Shown: positions 10,468-20,538, numbered from the stretch's first letter. The stretch: 64,000 nt of DNA from Savagea serpentis (GCF_015351395.1 NZ_JADKPV010000001.1:248001-312000), one strand, 5' to 3'. The notes: generated from the sequence alone by a model not told the origin. Numbers and translations: made by a program.

Positions 10468-10496
10468 TTGCATGAAACGTGTCGTTATGCTATGAT
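10468..10496 (+). promoter_or_regulatory. Promoter of the rimP-nusA-infB operon
   Basis: TTGCAT (10468-10473), 17 bases, then TATGAT (10491-10496), with an extended -10 TG at 10488. The start of transcription would fall near 10503, giving a leader of about 90 bases before rimP that contains the hairpin at 10527. Confidence 0.75.
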
Positions 10497-10526
10497 AAAA
10501 TTAACTTTTGTAATAATTACACGCCG

Positions 10527-10556
10527 AAAGAGTGGGTTTTCCCACTCTTTTCTGTT
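10527..10556 (+). terminator. Leader hairpin, probable attenuator of rimP-nusA operon
   Basis: A perfect 10-bp stem (10527-10536 with 10541-10550) and TTTT loop lie between the promoter at 10468 and rimP. The T tract after it is interrupted by C and G (TCTGTTGTT), so termination should be weak. In B. subtilis NusA is known to limit its own synthesis through a NusA-dependent terminator in the equivalent leader; position and weak tract fit that role here. Regulation is inferred. Confidence 0.7.
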
Positions 10557-10595
10557 GTTCTATATCGGAATTTCACCAATTTTGGAGGGTTGAAT

Positions 10596-11072
10596 TTGAG
10601 CAAAGTTACAGAAATCGTCGAGCAATTAACAGAGCCTATCGTTGAAGAACTCGCTCTAGAGCTTGTAGATGTTGAATTCGTGAAGGAAGGACAAGACTGG
10701 TTTTTACGAGTCTATGTCGACGCGCAAGTCGGTCGTATTGACCTTGACCAATGTGCGCTCGTCAGCGAACGTCTCAGTGAGAAATTAGACGAGGCGGATC
10801 CGATTCCACAAAACTACTTTTTAGAAGTATCTTCTCCAGGAGCGGAACGTCCACTCAAAAAGGAAGAAGATTTCGAAAGAGCGGTAGACGCTTACGTATT
10901 TATTAAAACATACGAAGCGATTGACGGTATGAAAGAGTTTGAAGGTTATTTACGAGCGAATGATGAAGAAAGTGTAACGATTGAATTTAAGATCAAGACG
11001 CGTACTTTAACGAAGACGATCGACAAAACAAAAATTGCACTTGCACGTCTCGCCATAGATTTCTCAATATAA
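10596..11072 (+). CDS. rimP: Ribosome maturation factor RimP
   Basis: Assembly factor for the 30S subunit. The 158-residue protein has the N-terminal alpha/beta domain ([25 protein letters not shown]-like stretch, [15 protein letters not shown]) and a C-terminal SH3-like domain. The start is TTG 10596, seven bases after GGAGG; the frame stays open upstream to 10479 but that part lies over the leader hairpin and is not coding. It is first in the operon with nusA and infB, separated from nusA by about 20 bases. Confidence 0.93.
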   Translation: MSKVTEIVEQLTEPIVEELALELVDVEFVKEGQDWFLRVYVDAQVGRIDLDQCALVSERLSEKLDEADPIPQNYFLEVSSPGAERPLKKEEDFERAVDAYVFIKTYEAIDGMKEFEGYLRANDEESVTIEFKIKTRTLTKTIDKTKIALARLAIDFSI

Positions 11073-11093
11073 TAAAAGTAGGAGTGATTGAAC

Positions 11094-12269
11094 ATGAGTA
11101 GTGATCTACTCGATGCGTTGGTAGCCCTTGAAAAACAGAAAGGTATTTCAAGAGATATTCTCGTAGAAGCGATTGAAGCTGCGCTTGTTACAGCGTACAA
11201 ACGAAACTTTAACCAAGCACAAAACGTCCGTGTCGACTTGAATTTAGAAAAAGGTACGATGAAAGTGTATTCACGTAAAGACGTCGTAGAAGAAGTGGAA
11301 GACGAACGTTTAGAAATTTCATTAGAAGAAGCACAACAAATTAATCCAGTGTATGAATTGGAAGATATCGTTGAGCAGGAAGTGACACCGCGCGATTTCG
11401 GTCGCATCGCTGCACAAACTGCGAAACAAGTCGTTACACAACGTGTACGCGAAGCAGAGCGAGGCATCATTTATGATGAGTTTGTCGATCGTGAAGAAGA
11501 TATCGTCAACGGAATCGTTGAGCGCTTCGATGCGAAAAACTTATTTATCGGACTCGGTAAAGTAGAAGCGGTACTTCCGCAAACAGAACAAATTCCGACA
11601 GAATCGTACGAACCGCATGATCGTGTGAAAGTGTACATTACAAAAGTTGAAAAAACATCACGCGGTCCACAAGTATTCGTATCACGTACGCATCCAGGTT
11701 TACTCCGTCGTTTATTCGAGATGGAAGTACCTGAAATTTATGACGGTACAGTCGAAATTAAATCGATCGCACGTGAAGCGGGAGACCGTTCAAAAGTTTC
11801 GGTTTATACAGCAAATGAAGAGATCGATCCAGTCGGCGCATGTGTCGGCGCGCGCGGCGCACGAGTGCAATCGATTTCGAATGAATTATCAGGTGAAAAA
11901 ATCGATATCGTCGAATGGTCAGAAGATCCTGTTGTCTTCGTAGCGAACGCACTGAGTCCATCAAAAGTATTAAATGTACAAGTGGACGAAGAAGAACGTT
12001 CGACGACGGTCGTCGTACCGGATTACCAATTGTCACTCGCGATCGGGAAGCGCGGTCAAAACGCGCGTCTTGCTGCGAAATTGACAGGTTGGAAAATCGA
12101 CATTAAGAGCGAAACAGATGCGCGTGAACTCGGCATTTATCCAGTGGATGGAGAAATGTTCGAAGAGAGCGAAGAAAATGGATTAGCAGACTTGTTAGAA
12201 GAGATTTCTCCAGTCGATGAAGTGGAAGAACCAATTGATTTATATGCAGATGAAGAGCATAACGAGTAA
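11094..12269 (+). CDS. nusA: Transcription termination/antitermination factor NusA
   Basis: RNA-polymerase-binding factor that modulates pausing and intrinsic termination. Order: N-terminal polymerase-binding domain (1-125), S1 domain (about 130-200), then KH1 and KH2, with the GACVGARGARVQSI and LAIGKRGQNARLAAKLTGWKIDI loops. The 391-residue length lacks the C-terminal acidic repeats of E. coli NusA, as is normal in Bacillota. ATG 11094 was chosen over the in-frame TTG 11088, which is too close to AGGAG at 11080. Likely self-limited through the hairpin in the operon leader. Confidence 0.96.
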   Translation: MSSDLLDALVALEKQKGISRDILVEAIEAALVTAYKRNFNQAQNVRVDLNLEKGTMKVYSRKDVVEEVEDERLEISLEEAQQINPVYELEDIVEQEVTPRDFGRIAAQTAKQVVTQRVREAERGIIYDEFVDREEDIVNGIVERFDAKNLFIGLGKVEAVLPQTEQIPTESYEPHDRVKVYITKVEKTSRGPQVFVSRTHPGLLRRLFEMEVPEIYDGTVEIKSIAREAGDRSKVSVYTANEEIDPVGACVGARGARVQSISNELSGEKIDIVEWSEDPVVFVANALSPSKVLNVQVDEEERSTTVVVPDYQLSLAIGKRGQNARLAAKLTGWKIDIKSETDARELGIYPVDGEMFEESEENGLADLLEEISPVDEVEEPIDLYADEEHNE

Positions 12270-12292
12270 TCGTTTCAAGGAGGTTAGACGAC

Positions 12293-12571
12293 ATGACGAA
12301 AATGAGAAAAGTACCGTTGCGTAAATGTGCAGCGACAGGCGAAATGTTTCCGAAAAAAGAGATGATTCGCATCGTGCGCACAAAAGAAGGCGAAGTATTT
12401 GTCGATGTAACGGGAAAACAATCTGGACGCGGTACGTACGTTTCCAAAACAGAAGAAGCAGTCGAATTAGCGCGACGTAACCATGCGATCGAACAGCAGC
12501 TCGGCGTCAAAGTTGAAGATGCGATTTACGATGAGTTATTGTACGTCATTCGACGGGAGAATTTGAAATGA
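12293..12571 (+). CDS. rnpM: YlxR-family RNA-binding protein (RnpM)
   Basis: Small basic protein of 92 residues with the YlxR/DUF448 core: PLRKCAATGE, then DVTGKQSGRGTYVSK. The B. subtilis member has recently been described as an RNase P modulator. AAGGAGG precedes ATG 12293. Its last codons overlap ylxQ by four bases (ATGA), showing tight coupling inside the nusA-infB operon. Family assignment is firm; its cellular role is taken from the family. Confidence 0.9.
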   Translation: MTKMRKVPLRKCAATGEMFPKKEMIRIVRTKEGEVFVDVTGKQSGRGTYVSKTEEAVELARRNHAIEQQLGVKVEDAIYDELLYVIRRENLK

Positions 12572-12873
12572 ACGAACAAGCGATTTTTCAAATGCTCGGA
12601 ATAGCGATGCGCGCACGAAAGATCGTATCTGGAGAAGATACGGTCGTCCGTGATGTGAGAGCAGGACGAGCGGCACTCGTTCTTATGGCAACCGATGCCT
12701 CAGATAATACAAAAAAGAAGCTAGCCGACAAATGTAATAGTTACAACGTTCCCTTAATTGAATGGGGCACACGTTATGAAATCGGGCATGCGATCGGAAA
12801 GGAAGCACGTGTGACGGTCGCAATTGCAGAGCGTAAACTCGCCGCAAAACTCATTCAATTATTGAACGAATAA
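12568..12873 (+). CDS. ylxQ: YlxQ, L7Ae-like RNA-binding protein
   Basis: A 101-residue member of the L7Ae/L30e family, whose members bind kink-turn RNA. Visible family features are [35 protein letters not shown] and the downstream [19 protein letters not shown]. It lies between rnpM and infB in the conserved operon and starts within the rnpM stop codon. The exact RNA target in bacteria is not settled. Confidence 0.9.
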   Translation: MNEQAIFQMLGIAMRARKIVSGEDTVVRDVRAGRAALVLMATDASDNTKKKLADKCNSYNVPLIEWGTRYEIGHAIGKEARVTVAIAERKLAAKLIQLLNE

Positions 12874-12889
12874 TCTTGGAGGTGAGCGC

Positions 12890-15163
12890 ATGACAAAACA
12901 ACGTGTTCATGAATACGCGAAAAGTGTCAAACGCACGAGTAAAGAAGTAATCGATGCACTCGAAAAATTAAATGTCAATGTGAAAAATCACATGTCGACA
13001 ATTGAAGAAAAAGAAATTAATCTACTAAATAAGCAATTTAAAAAAGGTGACGCTCCAGTGAAATCAAATGCTCCGAAACAAAATAAACCAGTAGCTAAAA
13101 AAGGCGACGCTCCAAAAGCACGCCCAGCAAGCAACAATGCGAATAAATCGACACAGAATAAACAAACAAATGCAAACAAACCAGCGAATAAACAAACAAC
13201 TACGAACAAACAAGCGAATAATGCGAATAAGCCGTCAGGAAATGCAAGTCGTCCGAGCGGTGGGGGCAATCGTCCACAAGGTGGCGGTCAACGTCCAGCA
13301 CGTCGTAACGGTCGTCCGGTTCGAGGAATTAACCAAGGTCGTCGACGTCATCGTCCAGCGCAACAGCCGAAAGTAGAACGTCCATTACCAGAGAAAATTA
13401 CGTTTTACGAAACGTTAACAGTTGGAGAACTCGCAGAAAAATTACATCGTGAGCCGGCTGAAATTGTGAAAAAATTGTTCATGCTTGGCGTTATGGCGAC
13501 AATTAACCAAGAGCTCGATCAAGACGCAATTGAATTAATTTGTGCAGACTATGGAGTAGAAGTAGAAGAAGAAGTACGCATCGATGCGACAGATCTTGAA
13601 AACTACTTCGAAGGTTCAGAAGATGAAGAGATGCTTGCGAAAATCGCAGAAGGAAATGTCGAACGTCCACCAGTCGTGACGATTATGGGTCACGTTGACC
13701 ACGGAAAAACGACATTGCTCGACTCGATTCGTAACACGAAAGTGACACAAGGAGAAGCGGGCGGTATTACACAACATATCGGTGCTTACCAAATTGAAGA
13801 GAACGGTAAGAAAATTACATTCCTCGATACACCAGGTCACGAAGCGTTCACAACGATGCGTGCGCGTGGTGCGAAAGTGACGGACTTAACGATCCTCGTC
13901 GTCGCAGCGGATGATGGCGTCATGCCACAAACGGTAGAAGCGATCAGTCACGCGAAAGCAGCGGAAGTGCCAATTATCGTTGCGGTGAACAAAATGGATA
14001 AGCCAACAGCAAATCCAGATCGCGTCATGCAAGAATTAACAGAGCATGGCCTCGTATCAGAAGATTGGGGTGGAGATACGATTTTCGTTCCAATTTCAGC
14101 ATTGAAAGGCGACGGAATCGATCAATTGCTCGAAATGGTACTCCTCGTATCAGAAGTAGGCGAACTTAAAGCGAACCCAGACATTTTAGGACGCGGTACA
14201 GTCATCGAAGCAGAACTTGACCGAGGTAAAGGAGCAGTCGCAACATTGCTCGTTCAAAACGGTACACTACATGTCGGAGATCCAATCGTCGTCGGGAATA
14301 CGTACGGCCGTGTTCGTGCGATGATTAACGACCTCGGACGTCGCGTGAAATCTGCAGGTCCATCAACGCCTGTTGAAATTACAGGGCTCAACGGTGTGCC
14401 ACAAGCAGGAGACCGTTTCGTCGTCTTTGAAGACGAGAAAAAAGCGCGTCAAATCGGTGAAGCGCGTGCATCAGAAGCGTTGTTAGAACAACGTGGAGAA
14501 ACGCAACGCATCACGCTTGATAACTTATTTGAACAGATGCAACAAGGCGATATGAAAGAATTGAACATCATCGTTAAAGCGGACGTACAAGGTACGGTAG
14601 AAGCGATGGCGGCGTCACTTATGAAAATCGAAGTAGAAGGCGTCAACATTAAAATTATCCATACAGGTGCGGGTGCGATTAACGAGTCAGATATTAACTT
14701 AGCGGCAGCTTCAAATGCGATCGTCATCGGATTCAACGTTCGTCCTGACACGAATGCGAAGCGTGCAGCAGAAGAAGAAGGCGTTGAAATTCGTCAACAT
14801 AACGTCATCTATAAAGTAATTGAAGAAATCGAAGCGGCAATGAAAGGTTTACTCGATCCAGAATATGTGGAAAAAGTAATCGGACAAGTCGAAGTGCGTG
14901 AAACATTCAAAGTATCGAAAGTCGGTACAATTGCTGGATGTTACGTCACAGATGGAAAAATTACACGCGATTCAGGCGTTCGAATCATTCGCGACAACAT
15001 CGTTATTTTTGAAGGAGAGCTCGATACGCTCAAACGTTTCAAAGACGATGCGAAAGAAGTAGCGAAAGGATATGAATGTGGAATTACGATTAAAGGCTAT
15101 AATGATATTAAAGAAGGGGACATTTTTGAAGCGTACGTCATGGAAGAAGTGAAACGTGTTTGA
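12890..15163 (+). CDS. infB: Translation initiation factor IF-2
   Basis: GTPase that places initiator tRNA on the 30S subunit and helps subunit joining. The 757 residues include a lysine/asparagine/proline-rich low-complexity N-terminus (about 45-165, ending in [16 protein letters not shown]), an IF2N module, then the G domain with G1 [10 protein letters not shown]3 DTPGHEAF and G4 NKMDK, followed by domains II-IV. ATG 12890 follows GGAGGTGA. Its stop overlaps the TTG start of ylxP. The linker composition is unusual compared with its neighbours but such linkers vary freely in IF-2. Confidence 0.97.
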   Translation: MTKQRVHEYAKSVKRTSKEVIDALEKLNVNVKNHMSTIEEKEINLLNKQFKKGDAPVKSNAPKQNKPVAKKGDAPKARPASNNANKSTQNKQTNANKPANKQTTTNKQANNANKPSGNASRPSGGGNRPQGGGQRPARRNGRPVRGINQGRRRHRPAQQPKVERPLPEKITFYETLTVGELAEKLHREPAEIVKKLFMLGVMATINQELDQDAIELICADYGVEVEEEVRIDATDLENYFEGSEDEEMLAKIAEGNVERPPVVTIMGHVDHGKTTLLDSIRNTKVTQGEAGGITQHIGAYQIEENGKKITFLDTPGHEAFTTMRARGAKVTDLTILVVAADDGVMPQTVEAISHAKAAEVPIIVAVNKMDKPTANPDRVMQELTEHGLVSEDWGGDTIFVPISALKGDGIDQLLEMVLLVSEVGELKANPDILGRGTVIEAELDRGKGAVATLLVQNGTLHVGDPIVVGNTYGRVRAMINDLGRRVKSAGPSTPVEITGLNGVPQAGDRFVVFEDEKKARQIGEARASEALLEQRGETQRITLDNLFEQMQQGDMKELNIIVKADVQGTVEAMAASLMKIEVEGVNIKIIHTGAGAINESDINLAAASNAIVIGFNVRPDTNAKRAAEEEGVEIRQHNVIYKVIEEIEAAMKGLLDPEYVEKVIGQVEVRETFKVSKVGTIAGCYVTDGKITRDSGVRIIRDNIVIFEGELDTLKRFKDDAKEVAKGYECGITIKGYNDIKEGDIFEAYVMEEVKRV

Positions 15164-15438
15164 TCGTTTCCTATGAATGTACATTCTTCATACCCGCTGT
15201 CCACTCGCTAAAGGCGAAACGCTCGATTGTGCAACGCATGGTCCAAAGAGCGAGACAACGATATAATGTATCCGTCTCGGAAGTTGACTTTCAAGACGTT
15301 TGGCAAAGGGCGACCATTGCAGTCGTCGCGGTCTCGGAAACGAAGGCTGTTGCTGAACGGGAAGTCGAACGAGTTCTCGCTCTTTTCGAATCAGAAGTCG
15401 AGTGGGAGCTGACGGAACTTGTCAAAGACTATTTTTAA
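15160..15438 (+). CDS. ylxP: YlxP, DUF503 protein
   Basis: A 92-residue DUF503 protein ([35 protein letters not shown] core). It begins with TTG inside the infB stop region (TTGA overlap) and shows no clear ribosome site of its own, so it probably depends on translation of infB. B. subtilis YlxP has been linked to ribosome assembly, which fits its place just before rbfA. Function inferred from family and context. Confidence 0.87.
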   Translation: MIVSYECTFFIPAVHSLKAKRSIVQRMVQRARQRYNVSVSEVDFQDVWQRATIAVVAVSETKAVAEREVERVLALFESEVEWELTELVKDYF

Positions 15439-15459
15439 CAGTGAAATGAGGTGAAACGG

Positions 15460-15804
15460 ATGTCACTGAGAGCAAATCGTGTAGCAGAACAAATTAAAAA
15501 AGAACTCGGCATGATTGTAGGTACGCAACTGAAAAATCCGAAAATTGGATTTGTGACGATTACAGACGTTGAAATTACGAACGACTTACAAGAGGCGACG
15601 ATTTTCGTCTCTGTACTCGGCACGGATTATGAGAAACGTCAAACGTTAGAAGGTTTACGCGAATCAAAAGGATTTTTGCGTTCTGAAATCGGTAAAAAAA
15701 TCCGTTTACGTAAAGTACCTGAAATCGAATTCGAATTTGACTATTCAATTGAATATGGCGATCGAATCGAACAGTTGCTAAAACAAGTAAAAGAAGAACA
15801 ATAA
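15460..15804 (+). CDS. rbfA: Ribosome-binding factor A
   Basis: Cold-shock-linked factor for maturation of 16S rRNA in the 30S subunit. The 114 residues match RbfA throughout: MSLRANRVAEQIKKELG at the start, then VTITDVEITNDLQEATIFVS and the C-terminal KVPEIEFEFDYSIEYGDRI. ATG 15460 is six bases after AGGTG; the in-frame GTG at 15451 overlaps that site. A strong terminator follows directly, so it closes the nusA-infB operon. Confidence 0.95.
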   Translation: MSLRANRVAEQIKKELGMIVGTQLKNPKIGFVTITDVEITNDLQEATIFVSVLGTDYEKRQTLEGLRESKGFLRSEIGKKIRLRKVPEIEFEFDYSIEYGDRIEQLLKQVKEEQ

Positions 15805-15845
15805 TAAAAAGGAGTTTTATGCATACTGCATAAACTCCTTTTTTT
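15805..15845 (+). terminator. Terminator after rbfA
   Basis: A long hairpin: GGAGTTTTATGCA (from 15811) pairs with TGCATAAACTCC (to 15838) with one bulged T, flanked by A and T runs ending at 15845. It separates the nusA-infB operon from truB, though truB has no obvious promoter of its own and may rely on readthrough. Confidence 0.85.
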
Positions 15846-15857
15846 GAGGTGAAGAAA

Positions 15858-16772
15858 ATGAAACACGGTATTTTACCTGTTTGGAAAGAGCGCGGCATGA
15901 CTTCACATGATGTCGTTTTCAAATTGAGAAAAATATTGAAAATGAAAAAAATTGGACATACCGGTACACTCGATCCAGAAGTGGAAGGTGTACTTCCGAT
16001 TTGTCTCGGCGATGCGACACGTATTGCGAGTTTAATTACCGATACGGGGAAAGAATATGTCGCAACCGTTACAATCGGCTGGTCGACAGAAACAGAAGAT
16101 CAAACAGGAGCAGTTGTAGAACGCGATGATTCGTATAAGCAATTGACACGCGAACAAATCGAAAATGCCCTCACGCAATTGACAGGGGAAATTGAGCAAA
16201 CCCCTCCGATGTATTCTGCGGTTAAAGTGAACGGAAAACGTTTATATGAATATGCACGTGAAGGAAAAGTCATTGAGCGTCCGAGTCGCATCGTGCAAAT
16301 TGATGCTATCGAACTACTGGATGATGCGGTACAATTTGAAGGAGAGGCGATTGAGTTTTCGATTCACGTTTCTTGTGGAAAAGGCACTTACATTCGTACA
16401 CTCGCTGTTCAAATTGGCGAGTTGCTCGGCTATCCGGCACATATGTCTCGATTAGAGCGTACGATGTCTGGAGGATTTCGCACGGAGCAATGTGTTACGC
16501 TAGGTGATTTGCAACAAGCGGTAGATGAAGAGAATGAAGCGCAATTTATTCGTCCTTTAGAAGAAGCGTTGGCACAGTTCCCACAAGTTGAAATTGAACG
16601 AGCGATGCTTCCGTTAATTGAAAATGGTCAAGTGTTACCACAGCTTGATTTATTGATGAACGAGCCATATGTCGTGTGTATGCATGAAGAGAAAGCGCTC
16701 GCGATTTATATGCAACACCCGACGAAAGAAGGGTTGATGAAGCCTTTCAAAATGTTTCCTTTCAATCGATAA
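15858..16772 (+). CDS. truB: tRNA pseudouridine(55) synthase TruB
   Basis: Makes the conserved pseudouridine at position 55 in the T loop of tRNAs. The catalytic motif HTGTLDPEVEGVLP has Asp39; further family blocks are TPPMYSAVKVNGKRLYEYAREG and VSCGKGTYIRTLA. The 304-residue protein ends in a short PUA-like region. ATG 15858 is seven bases after GAGGTG; the GTG at 15849 is part of that site. RibF follows after 13 bases, the usual Bacillales pair. Confidence 0.96.
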   Translation: MKHGILPVWKERGMTSHDVVFKLRKILKMKKIGHTGTLDPEVEGVLPICLGDATRIASLITDTGKEYVATVTIGWSTETEDQTGAVVERDDSYKQLTREQIENALTQLTGEIEQTPPMYSAVKVNGKRLYEYAREGKVIERPSRIVQIDAIELLDDAVQFEGEAIEFSIHVSCGKGTYIRTLAVQIGELLGYPAHMSRLERTMSGGFRTEQCVTLGDLQQAVDEENEAQFIRPLEEALAQFPQVEIERAMLPLIENGQVLPQLDLLMNEPYVVCMHEEKALAIYMQHPTKEGLMKPFKMFPFNR

Positions 16773-16785
16773 GGAGGAGGAAGTT

Positions 16786-17730
16786 ATGGAGATTTTTCAT
16801 TTGCAGTATCCGGAGCAAATGACGGTACCTTCTTTAAAAACGTATAGCTTAGCTTTAGGTTTTTTTGATGGAGTCCATCATGGGCACGAATGCGTCATTC
16901 AAGAAGCGCTTCGTGTAGCGAAAGAGAAAGAAATTACACCAGCGGTTATGACATTTACACCACATCCGAAGCGTTTGTTTCAAAAAGATTGTCCAGAACG
17001 TCTTTATTTAACGACGAAAAAAGAAAAAGAGCGCTATTTAAAGAAGATGGGCGTGGAAGCTTTATTTTACGTTGAATTCGACTGGAATTTAGCAAGTTTA
17101 CAACCTGAACAATTCATTCAATGTTTTATCGAAGACTTAAATGTCAAACATGTCGTCGCAGGTTTTGATTTCACATTTGGAGTAAAAGGATCTGGTACGA
17201 TGACGACGATGGAACAATTAAGTGCAGGACGTTACACAACGACGACAGTAGAAGAAGTCGCGATTGACGGTGAAACGGTATCTTCTACATATATTCGCCA
17301 TGCATTGCAATCTGGCAAAATCGATTTGGCGAACCGATTCCTCGGCAGATATTATGAAACAGATGGTATCGTCGTAGACGGAGAGAAACGCGGTCGTCAA
17401 CTCGGTTTTCCGACAGCCAATATCGAAGTGCACCCAGAATTAATGCTTCCGTTAAAAGGCGTTTACGCTGTCTATTTTACTGTACGTGGAAAGCGTTACA
17501 AAGGTGTCTGTAATGTCGGGACGGTTCCGACATTTAATGATGGCAATACGTACACAGTTGAAGTGCATATTTTAAATTTTGATCACATGATTTACGGTGA
17601 AGAAGTGACCGTAGAATGGGTAGCGCGCATTCGTGACGAACAAAAATTTGATGGAATCGACGCACTGATCGCCCAGATTCAAGCGGATAAAGAAAGTGCT
17701 GACGCAATATTAGATGAAGTGCTTGCTTAA
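16786..17730 (+). CDS. ribF: Bifunctional riboflavin kinase / FAD synthetase
   Basis: Converts riboflavin to FMN and FMN to FAD. The N-terminal FMN adenylyltransferase domain has GFFDGVHHGHE (nucleotidyltransferase HxGH-like loop) and VAGFDFTFGVKGSG; the C-terminal riboflavin kinase domain has GRQLGFPTANIE and GVCNVGTVPTF. Length 314 is typical. AAGGAGGAGG precedes ATG 16786. Its last codons contain the -35 element of the promoter for rpsO. No FMN riboswitch is seen. Confidence 0.96.
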   Translation: MEIFHLQYPEQMTVPSLKTYSLALGFFDGVHHGHECVIQEALRVAKEKEITPAVMTFTPHPKRLFQKDCPERLYLTTKKEKERYLKKMGVEALFYVEFDWNLASLQPEQFIQCFIEDLNVKHVVAGFDFTFGVKGSGTMTTMEQLSAGRYTTTTVEEVAIDGETVSSTYIRHALQSGKIDLANRFLGRYYETDGIVVDGEKRGRQLGFPTANIEVHPELMLPLKGVYAVYFTVRGKRYKGVCNVGTVPTFNDGNTYTVEVHILNFDHMIYGEEVTVEWVARIRDEQKFDGIDALIAQIQADKESADAILDEVLA

Positions 17731-17751
17731 ATGATGGGAAGATGGTAATAT
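17723..17751 (+). promoter_or_regulatory. Promoter of rpsO
   Basis: TTGCTT (17723-17728), 17 bases, TAATAT (17746-17751). The -35 box overlaps the end of ribF. Transcription would start near 17758 and give a leader of about 85 bases. Confidence 0.6.
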
Positions 17752-17757
17752 ACTTGA

Positions 17758-17842
17758 GTGTAACAAGAACCTTTCCTTGGCAATACGCATCACCAACGTT
17801 TGCTCGGGATATGGGGATATTTTAATTTAGGAGGTGACTAGG
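17758..17842 (+). promoter_or_regulatory. rpsO leader, probable S15-binding autoregulatory RNA
   Basis: The leader contains CCTTTCCTTGGCAATACG, then CACCAACGTTTGCTCGG and GATATGGGGATATTTT just before the ribosome site. TTGG (17776-17779) can pair with CCAA (17792-17795). From memory, this string is closely conserved upstream of rpsO in Bacillales, where S15 represses its own translation by binding the leader. A covariance search would settle it; the control itself is inferred. Confidence 0.65.
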
Positions 17843-18112
17843 ATGGCTATGACTACAGAGCGTAAAGCTGAACTTATCAATGAGTTCAAAACTCATGAGA
17901 ACGATACAGGATCTGCAGAAGTGCAGATTGCTATCCTTACTGAAGAGATCAACAATTTAAACGATCACTTACGTACGCATAAGAAAGACCACCACTCACG
18001 TCGTGGACTTTACAAAATGATCGGTACACGTCGTCGTCTATTACGTTATTTACGTGATACGAACGTACAAGCTTACCGTGATCTTATCGCTAAACTCGGC
18101 TTACGTCGATAA
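17843..18112 (+). CDS. rpsO: 30S ribosomal protein S15
   Basis: Primary 16S rRNA-binding protein of the small-subunit platform. The 89-residue sequence is near-canonical: [20 protein letters not shown], then [14 protein letters not shown], ending AKLGLRR. ATG 17843 lies seven bases after GGAGGTGA; the in-frame GTG at 17834 is inside that ribosome site. The C-terminal half ([14 protein letters not shown]) resembles Planococcaceae S15. A strong terminator separates it from pnp. Confidence 0.97.
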   Translation: MAMTTERKAELINEFKTHENDTGSAEVQIAILTEEINNLNDHLRTHKKDHHSRRGLYKMIGTRRRLLRYLRDTNVQAYRDLIAKLGLRR

Positions 18113-18151
18113 TCGAAGTGATAAAATACGAAGCATTACATGCTTACAACT

Positions 18152-18189
18152 TGTAGACAAAGTGACCTCACTTTGTCTACATTTGTTTT
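18152..18189 (+). terminator. Terminator after rpsO
   Basis: A perfect 14-bp stem (18152-18165 with 18168-18181) with a two-base loop, followed by TTTGTTTT. It lies between rpsO and pnp. Confidence 0.85.
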
Positions 18190-18201
18190 AAGCACATTTA
18201 G

Positions 18202-18232
18202 TTTCGCAATATACGATGAAATTTGATACACT
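18202..18232 (+). promoter_or_regulatory. Possible promoter of pnp
   Basis: TTTCGC/TTCGCA at 18202-18208 and TACACT at 18227-18232 are spaced about 18 bases. The -35 is poor, but a promoter is expected after the strong terminator upstream. Confidence 0.35.
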
Positions 18233-18285
18233 AAGAGATAGTGATATTTTACATATACGGATCTATACAAATGAGAGGGGTCTTA

Positions 18286-20403
18286 ATGAATATGGGACAA
18301 GAAAAACAGACGTTTCAAATGGAATGGGCAGGTCGTCCACTCATCGTTGAAACGAATCAATTAGCAAAACAAGCAAATGGTGCAGTCCTTGTACGCTACG
18401 GCGACACGACAATTTTGTCAACAGCGACAGCATCAAAAGAGCCGAGAGCACTCGACTTTTTCCCACTGACGGTGAACTATGAAGAGCGTCTATACGCAGC
18501 AGGTAAAATTCCAGGAGGCTTCATTAAACGTGAAGGTCGTCCATCAGAGAAAGCCGTATTGACGAGTCGTTTAATCGACCGTCCAATTCGTCCACTATTC
18601 CCAGATGGTTTCCGCAATGACGTACAAGTTATTTCACTCGTCTTAAGTGTCGACCAAGAAGCAACATCTGAAATGGCAGCGATGCTCGGCTCATCTTTAG
18701 CACTTTCGGTATCGGATATTCCGTTTGACGGACCGATTGCTGGCGTTCAAATCGGACGTGTGGATGGTGAATTTATCGTCAATCCAACACCTGACCAATT
18801 AGAACAAAGTGATCTCGATCTCGTCGTTGCAGGAACGAAAGATGCGATTAATATGGTTGAAGCAGGTGCGAAAGAAGTAGAAGAACAAATCGTTTTAGAA
18901 GCGATTTTATTCGGTCATGAACAAATTAAACAATTGATTGAATTCCAAGAGCAAATTATTGCGGCAGTAGGTAAAGAAAAAGCAGAAATTAAATTGTTTG
19001 AACTCGATCCAACGCTTTATGCAGAGATTGAACAAACAATCGGTGCTGAACTCGTTCAAGCGATTCAAACAGAAGAGAAATTAGCGCGCGAACAAAATAT
19101 TCAAAACGTGAAAACAGTAATTATCGAAAAGTATGAAGCTGAAGAAGCGGATGAAGATACGATGAAACAAGTGAAGGCGATTTTAGATGATATGGTAAAA
19201 GAAGAAGTGCGTCGCCTCATTACAGAAGATAAAGTGCGCCCAGATGGACGTGGCTTAGATGAAATTCGTCCATTATCTTCACAAGTCGGTATTCTTCCAC
19301 GTACGCACGGTTCAGGCTTGTTCACTCGTGGACAAACTCAAGTGCTTAGCGTTTGTACATTAGGAGCGCTCGGTGAAGTGCAAATTATCGATGGACTCGG
19401 CTTAGAAGAATCGAAACGTTTCATGCATCACTACAACTTCCCGAACTTCTCAGTAGGGGAGACAGGCCCGATTCGTGGACCAGGTCGTCGTGAAATCGGT
19501 CACGGTGCACTCGGAGAACGCGCATTAGAAGCGGTCATTCCAGATGAAGACACATTCCCATACACGATACGTCTCGTAGCAGAAGTACTCGAGTCAAACG
19601 GTTCATCTTCACAAGCATCAATCTGTGCGTCAACGATGGCGATGATGGATGCAGGTGTACCACTCAAAGCACCAGTTGCAGGAATTGCGATGGGACTCGT
19701 TAAAACAGGTGACAACTACTCGATTCTTTCAGATATTCAAGGAATGGAAGATTTCTTAGGCGACATGGACTTTAAAGTAGCAGGAACAGCAAAAGGGATC
19801 ACAGCATTGCAAATGGATATTAAAATTGACGGACTCGCAGGAGAGATTTTAGAAGAATCACTCGCACAAGCGAAAAAAGGTCGTCTTCACATTTTAGAAC
19901 ATATGCTTGAAACGATTAACACACCACGTGAAGAGTTATCAACATATGCACCTAAAATTGTGCGCATTCAAATTAATCCGGACAAAATCCGTGATGTCAT
20001 TGGACCTGGCGGTAAAGTGATTAACAAAATTATCGATGAAACAAATGTTAAAATCGATACGGAACAAGACGGTACGATTTACATTTCTTCACCAGATTCA
20101 GAAATGAACGCACGTGCGCAAGAAATGATTGAAAATATTGTCCGTGAAGCAGAAGTTGGCGAATATTACTTAGGTAAAGTAAAGCGCATTGAAAAATTCG
20201 GTGCTTTCGTCGAACTGTTCCCAGGGAAAGACGGCTTACTCCATATTTCAGAAATTCAAGAAAAACGTACGAACAAAGTAGAGGACGTTTTAAAAGTAGA
20301 TGATGAATTACTGGTGAAAGTCATCGAAATCGATCGTCAAGGTCGTGTCAATTTATCACGCAAACAAGTCGTGAAAGAACAAGAAGCGAAAAAAGACGAA
20401 TAA
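18286..20403 (+). CDS. pnp: Polyribonucleotide nucleotidyltransferase (PNPase)
   Basis: 3'-5' phosphorolytic exoribonuclease of mRNA turnover, working with RNase Y and RNase J, also encoded in this window. About 705 residues with two RNase PH domains (first near 10-140, second from about 310 with [17 protein letters not shown] and [19 protein letters not shown]), then KH ([20 protein letters not shown]) and S1 ([19 protein letters not shown]). ATG 18286 is seven bases after GAGG; ATG 18292 (MGQEKQ) is the other candidate and matches family N-termini equally well. Normal family length. Confidence 0.96.
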   Translation: MNMGQEKQTFQMEWAGRPLIVETNQLAKQANGAVLVRYGDTTILSTATASKEPRALDFFPLTVNYEERLYAAGKIPGGFIKREGRPSEKAVLTSRLIDRPIRPLFPDGFRNDVQVISLVLSVDQEATSEMAAMLGSSLALSVSDIPFDGPIAGVQIGRVDGEFIVNPTPDQLEQSDLDLVVAGTKDAINMVEAGAKEVEEQIVLEAILFGHEQIKQLIEFQEQIIAAVGKEKAEIKLFELDPTLYAEIEQTIGAELVQAIQTEEKLAREQNIQNVKTVIIEKYEAEEADEDTMKQVKAILDDMVKEEVRRLITEDKVRPDGRGLDEIRPLSSQVGILPRTHGSGLFTRGQTQVLSVCTLGALGEVQIIDGLGLEESKRFMHHYNFPNFSVGETGPIRGPGRREIGHGALGERALEAVIPDEDTFPYTIRLVAEVLESNGSSSQASICASTMAMMDAGVPLKAPVAGIAMGLVKTGDNYSILSDIQGMEDFLGDMDFKVAGTAKGITALQMDIKIDGLAGEILEESLAQAKKGRLHILEHMLETINTPREELSTYAPKIVRIQINPDKIRDVIGPGGKVINKIIDETNVKIDTEQDGTIYISSPDSEMNARAQEMIENIVREAEVGEYYLGKVKRIEKFGAFVELFPGKDGLLHISEIQEKRTNKVEDVLKVDDELLVKVIEIDRQGRVNLSRKQVVKEQEAKKDE

Positions 20404-20416
20404 ATATGTAATGACT

Positions 20417-20455
20417 AAAATGAAGGATTCTCTAAGGATCCTTCATTTTGTTTTG
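20417..20455 (+). terminator. Terminator after pnp
   Basis: A 12-bp stem (20417-20428 with 20438-20449) followed by GTTTTGCTT. The spacer from here to asd holds the asd promoter and nothing else I can identify. Confidence 0.8.
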
Positions 20456-20538
20456 CTTAAAATAAATAGCGAATATTCAAAAACTTCATAAATATTCACT
20501 TAAATGACTAAATGTCTAAAGGAAATGAGAAACAGGTA

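Noticed and set aside
10479-10595. Upstream extension of the rimP frame
   Set aside because: It covers the leader hairpin and does not resemble RimP; the TTG at 10596 has a proper ribosome site and matches family N-termini.
10946-11470. A 174-codon minus-strand open frame across rimP and nusA
   Set aside because: Serine/arginine/threonine-rich composition is the expected antisense shadow of acidic genes with this codon use; both plus-strand genes are firm.
16773-16785. FMN riboswitch controlling ribF
   Set aside because: Only 13 bases separate truB and ribF, leaving no room for the element.
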